Shown: positions 14,112 through 14,781 of the stretch, piece by piece
Position numbering within the stretch: the first letter of the stretch is position 1
How the letters are laid out: each line of letters opens with the position of its first letter
From: Cyanobacteria bacterium UBA11153
GTDB lineage: Bacteria > Cyanobacteriota > Cyanobacteriia > Cyanobacteriales > Coleofasciculaceae
Reading direction: 5' to 3'
Length of the DNA: 14,781 bases
NCBI GenBank assembly: GCA_003511885.1
Contig: DOIX01000026.1
Span: forward strand, 18,488 to 33,268
The notes under the pieces: generated by a model
The model's database searches: none
What the model saw: only the letters and a program-made list of their open reading frames with translations
Told to the model about the DNA's origin: nothing
Made by a program: the position numbers and the translations under genes

Positions 14112-14781
14112 ATGGAAACGACACTAACGAGACTGAATCAAAAAGTATGTTTTATCTGTGGAGTTGGTCATTCTGGTTCCACTCTTTTAGGATTAATTCT
14201 GGGGAGCCATCGAGATTGTTTTTATTGTGGGGAAGCTGCCAAAACTAGATTTCTGCATAATCCAGATAAACCGATCAAAAAACGAGTATGTAAAATCTGC
14301 GGTTTTGATTGTCCAGTCTGGGGAGATTTGAATCTGACAGATAATTTAGACTTGTACGAACAAGTATCCAGAAAAACCCAAAAACCGATTACCATCGATT
14401 CCACTAAGAATCTGGAATGGTTAACAGAACAATTATTTGCGATCGCGCCTACCACTGCCCAACCCTTTCTCATCTTCCTCCAACGAGACGGCAGGGCTGT
14501 TCTTAATTCTCGGATCAGAAAATATCCTGACAAAGATATTCAAGAATTAATTGAAACCTGGCGTAACCAAATCCAACTGACAAACGAACTATTCCAAAAT
14601 TTCGATCGCAAAAAAATCAAAGTACATTACGAAGAATTAGCAACGGAGCCAGAAAAAGTCACTCGTAACCTCTGTGACTTCTTGGAAATCGACTATCAAC
14701 CCCAAATGTTGGAATACTATCAACAAGAACATCATCCTCTCGGCGGGAACAATGGCACTCAGTTTTTAGTAGCCAAAGCCC
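14112..14781 (+). CDS. Sulfotransferase family protein, cut at the window end
   Basis: The visible 223 residues carry the PAPS-dependent sulfotransferase pattern. A 5'-phosphosulfate loop GVGHSGSTLLG lies at 17-27, a TIDSTKN segment at about 94-100, the 3'-phosphate motif RDGRAVLNSR at 125-134, and VHYEELATEPEKV near 171-183 followed by LCDFLEI; HHPLGGN is at 207-213. Such enzymes transfer sulfate to hydroxyls or amines of carbohydrates, lipids or proteins; the substrate here is unknown. Between the loop and the catalytic middle lies a cysteine cluster (C36-x2-C39, C60-x2-C63-x3-C67) that could bind zinc. The frame is open to the last base, so the C terminus is missing. ATG 14112 places the loop at the usual distance from the start; ATG 14067 in the same frame would add 15 residues (AGAAGG directly abuts it). 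Neither has a well-spaced Shine-Dalgarno sequence. Confidence 0.85.
   Translation, partial: METTLTRLNQKVCFICGVGHSGSTLLGLILGSHRDCFYCGEAAKTRFLHNPDKPIKKRVCKICGFDCPVWGDLNLTDNLDLYEQVSRKTQKPITIDSTKNLEWLTEQLFAIAPTTAQPFLIFLQRDGRAVLNSRIRKYPDKDIQELIETWRNQIQLTNELFQNFDRKKIKVHYEELATEPEKVTRNLCDFLEIDYQPQMLEYYQQEHHPLGGNNGTQFLVAKA

Noticed and set aside
14222..14533. A 103-residue - strand ORF at the right end
   Set aside because: It is antisense to the sulfotransferase frame, which carries the PAPS loop and 3'-phosphate motifs.

Overview
The window reads as chromosomal DNA of a cyanobacterium, probably a filamentous species with a large, repeat-rich genome. The evidence is the palindromic octamer GCGATCGC (HIP1) recurring in many places (for example near 2633, 2780, 3915, 9210 and 12916), an aspartate kinase with four ACT domains, DUF928 proteins, a XisH-family protein, heptamer tandem repeats, and dispersed hairpin repeats of types familiar from filamentous cyanobacteria.

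Left part (1-1528): a start-less remnant resembling DUF2283 and a small unrecognised ORF, both on the + strand, end at a short sequence resembling the 5' half of an integron attC site. A lone xisH gene on the - strand follows, without its usual partner xisI. A 489-bp divergent intergenic region then holds two inverted-repeat elements. It leads to lysC (1529-3394, +), the first enzyme of aspartate-family amino acid synthesis and the one clear housekeeping gene here.

Middle part (3395-7632): a candidate DNA-interaction or defence cluster on the + strand. It has a single-chain restriction-modification enzyme (N-terminal PD-(D/E)XK-like nuclease, gamma-class adenine methyltransferase, C-terminal specificity region, no helicase), a 101-bp hairpin repeat, and a two-gene unit of a ribbon-helix-helix-like protein and an HNH nuclease 5 bp apart. 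The HNH gene ends inside a dispersed repeat that supplies its stop codon.

Right part (7633-14781): a 1017-aa modular family 9 glycoside hydrolase on the - strand (CBM2-like module, four Calx-beta repeats, GH9 domain with both family signatures intact). Behind it lies an 807-bp gene-free region dense in hairpins. Next come two tandem paralogous DUF928 genes (- strand), a gene-free region with an 11-unit heptamer array and a terminator-like hairpin, and the start of a sulfotransferase gene (+) cut by the window end. GH9, DUF928 and sulfotransferase products may all act at or beyond the cell envelope, but nothing in the sequence ties them into one pathway.

I see no tRNA, rRNA, CRISPR array or intact insertion sequence. 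The most interesting items are the helicase-less R-M enzyme beside the RHH/HNH pair, the attC-like half-site, the cyanobacterial GH9 enzyme without a recognisable signal peptide, and the terminator-like hairpin in front of the sulfotransferase gene.
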